Shown in pieces: positions 33,391 through 34,236 of a stretch of 34,236 nt of DNA (the stretch's first letter is position 1; each line of letters opens with the position of its first letter). The translations under genes were made by a program, and so were the position numbers. The notes beneath the pieces were generated by a model. That model did no database searches, had not been told where the DNA came from, and worked only from the letters and a program-made list of their open reading frames with translations. This stretch comes from Gammaproteobacteria bacterium (GTDB taxonomy: Bacteria; Pseudomonadota; Gammaproteobacteria; Steroidobacterales; JABDLF01): positions 1 to 34,236 of the forward strand of contig JABDLF010000078.1 of assembly GCA_013003115.1 (NCBI GenBank), given 5' to 3'.

Positions 33391-33427
33391 AAAAAACCCC
33401 ATGTCGTTGCCGGCATGGGGTTTTTTT
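33391..33427. terminator. Bidirectional terminator after dodecin
   Basis: AAAAAACCCCATG (33391-33403) and CATGGGGTTTTTTT (33414-33427) pair across a 10-base loop. The A- and T-runs allow use from both sides, for the dodecin gene and for the DUF3465 gene whose stop lies at its edge. Confidence 0.92.
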
Positions 33428-33902
33428 ATCTGTAGGTTTTGCCTGCGTGGCGAATCCACCCGCCGTCCCGGCGCCCGCCCGGGTCATGATGGGTCCAGTG
33501 CAGCACGCCGCCTTTGTCAGTCCATTCATACTCGCCGCGCATCACAACGCGGTCACCTGCCTTTAGCGGCACGCGCGGCGCAAGATCAATGTTGTGGGCA
33601 ATGAGCAGCGTATGCCCGGGGGCGACCTCAACAATGAAACGTTGATGGCGATCACCTTTGTTGTCGTCCGCGAGCGTCCGCGTCACCACGCCGCCGGCCT
33701 CAAGCCATTCGTCTGAGCGGCGCGCTGCGTAGGCCCGTAAGACCGCTTCGCCACCGATGTCCTGCGAGGCTTCCGCACCGGTCGCAGGCGCCTCATCCCG
33801 GCCAGCAATAAATCCGCCCGCGGCACCCAGGGCGAGCAGCACGAGGGCTGCCACGATATTACGCGGCGACTTCGGCAGCATGGTGGGATTGCGACGACTC
33901 AT
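33426..33902 (-). CDS. DUF3465 family membrane-anchored protein
   Basis: 158 residues with one N-terminal hydrophobic segment (about residues 15-35) and a periplasmic beta-rich domain. TRTLADDNKGDRHQRFIVEVAPGHTLLIAHNIDLAPRVPLKAGDRVVMRGEYEWTDKGGVLHWTHHDPGGRRDGGWI matches DUF3465, a small OB-like domain of unknown function. It follows an OmpA-like gene by 13 bases on the same strand. Confidence 0.9.
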   Translation of the reverse strand: MSRRNPTMLPKSPRNIVAALVLLALGAAGGFIAGRDEAPATGAEASQDIGGEAVLRAYAARRSDEWLEAGGVVTRTLADDNKGDRHQRFIVEVAPGHTLLIAHNIDLAPRVPLKAGDRVVMRGEYEWTDKGGVLHWTHHDPGGRRDGGWIRHAGKTYR

Positions 33903-33915
33903 CGCCCGGACGGCC

Positions 33916-34236
33916 TCAGGCGCCTTCCACTATGGGGACAAGCCTGAGTTCCACTCTGCGGTTCTGCTGACGGCCTTCGGCTGTGTCGTTGCTGGCGATG
34001 GGTTCGAGCTCACCGAAACCCATAGTGATGATACGAACACCATTAATACCGCGTGCATGCAGGTATTCGCCCACCGTGCTCGCACGACGCAGGGACAGGC
34101 TCTGGTTGTACTCCGTTGTGCCGGTGCTGTCGGTATGGCCGGAAACCTCGACGACGGTCTTGTTGTACTCCTTGAGCACCAACGCAACGGAGTCGAGCAC
34201 CCTGAAAAAGCCGGGATAAAGATCCGAGCTGTTGGT
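33916..34236 (-). CDS. OmpA-family C-terminal domain protein (partial)
   Basis: The gene enters from the right edge; only the last 106 residues are in the window, with no stop in the first 12 codons. It is the peptidoglycan-binding OmpA_C domain: VEVSGHTDSTGTTEYNQSLSLRRASTVGEYL and GFGELEPIASNDTAEGRQQNRRVELRLVP, with the conserved Asp and Arg that hold diaminopimelate. The NSSDLYPGFFRVLDSVALVLKEY start is like YiaD-type lipoproteins. N-terminus unknown. Confidence 0.92.
   Translation of the reverse strand, partial: TNSSDLYPGFFRVLDSVALVLKEYNKTVVEVSGHTDSTGTTEYNQSLSLRRASTVGEYLHARGINGVRIITMGFGELEPIASNDTAEGRQQNRRVELRLVPIVEGA

Overview
The window is 34 kb of ordinary, GC-rich gammaproteobacterial chromosome. 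The gene order coaBC-dut / radC-rpmB-rpmG / mutM / coaD-rsmD / ftsY-ftsE-ftsX-rpoH, an E. coli-type pntA-pntB pair and a sigma-32-type rpoH all point to Gammaproteobacteria. A free-living aquatic or marine lineage near the Chromatiales/Xanthomonadales branch is plausible, but that is inference. There is no prophage, intact insertion sequence, CRISPR array, toxin cassette or defence island. No wholly new multi-gene system is evident. The interest lies in regulatory sites, repeats and small departures in otherwise familiar genes.

Layout. 0.1-2.6 kb: a yaiI/yqxD family gene that seems to start at ATT, then a membrane protein with a TolB/FlgO-like domain and TPRs. 2.6-5.7 kb (minus strand): a metal-uptake operon of outer-membrane protein, ZnuA-like binding protein and ZnuB-like permease, with no ATPase gene. 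5.8-8.7 kb (minus): flavin reductase-like protein, M20 metallopeptidase and DUF1611 P-loop protein. 8.8-10.2 kb: an amidohydrolase stub and polyphosphate kinase 2. 10.5-13.5 kb: pntAB transhydrogenase. 13.5-14.0 kb: tRNA-Gly(CCC) followed on its own strand by degenerate tandem repeats carrying pieces of the tRNA 3' end. 14.1-16.9 kb (minus): 1-Cys peroxiredoxin and an STT3-like GT-C membrane protein.

16.9-25.2 kb: trmB, marC-type protein, a DUF6763-like protein, the minus-strand run exoA-ampG-Rieske protein, pyrE, a DUF4124 protein, the minus-strand run coaC-coaB-dut (coaBC is split into two frames), and radC. 25.3-28.6 kb: rpmB-rpmG with a clear promoter and terminator, a fatty-acid desaturase, mutM and coaD. 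28.6-34.2 kb: rsmD, ftsYEX, rpoH, dodecin, a DUF3465 protein and an OmpA-like C-terminus cut by the right edge.

How the genes fit together. Most are housekeeping: CoA synthesis (coaC, coaB, coaD), nucleotide supply and hygiene (pyrE, dut), DNA and RNA maintenance (mutM, exoA, radC, trmB, rsmD, tRNA-Gly), membrane targeting and division (ftsYEX) and energy/redox balance (pntAB, ppk2). The strongest regulatory signal is upstream of rpoH: a perfect CIRCE operator overlapping a sigma-E-like promoter. It suggests that HrcA and envelope stress both act on the gene for the heat-shock sigma factor.
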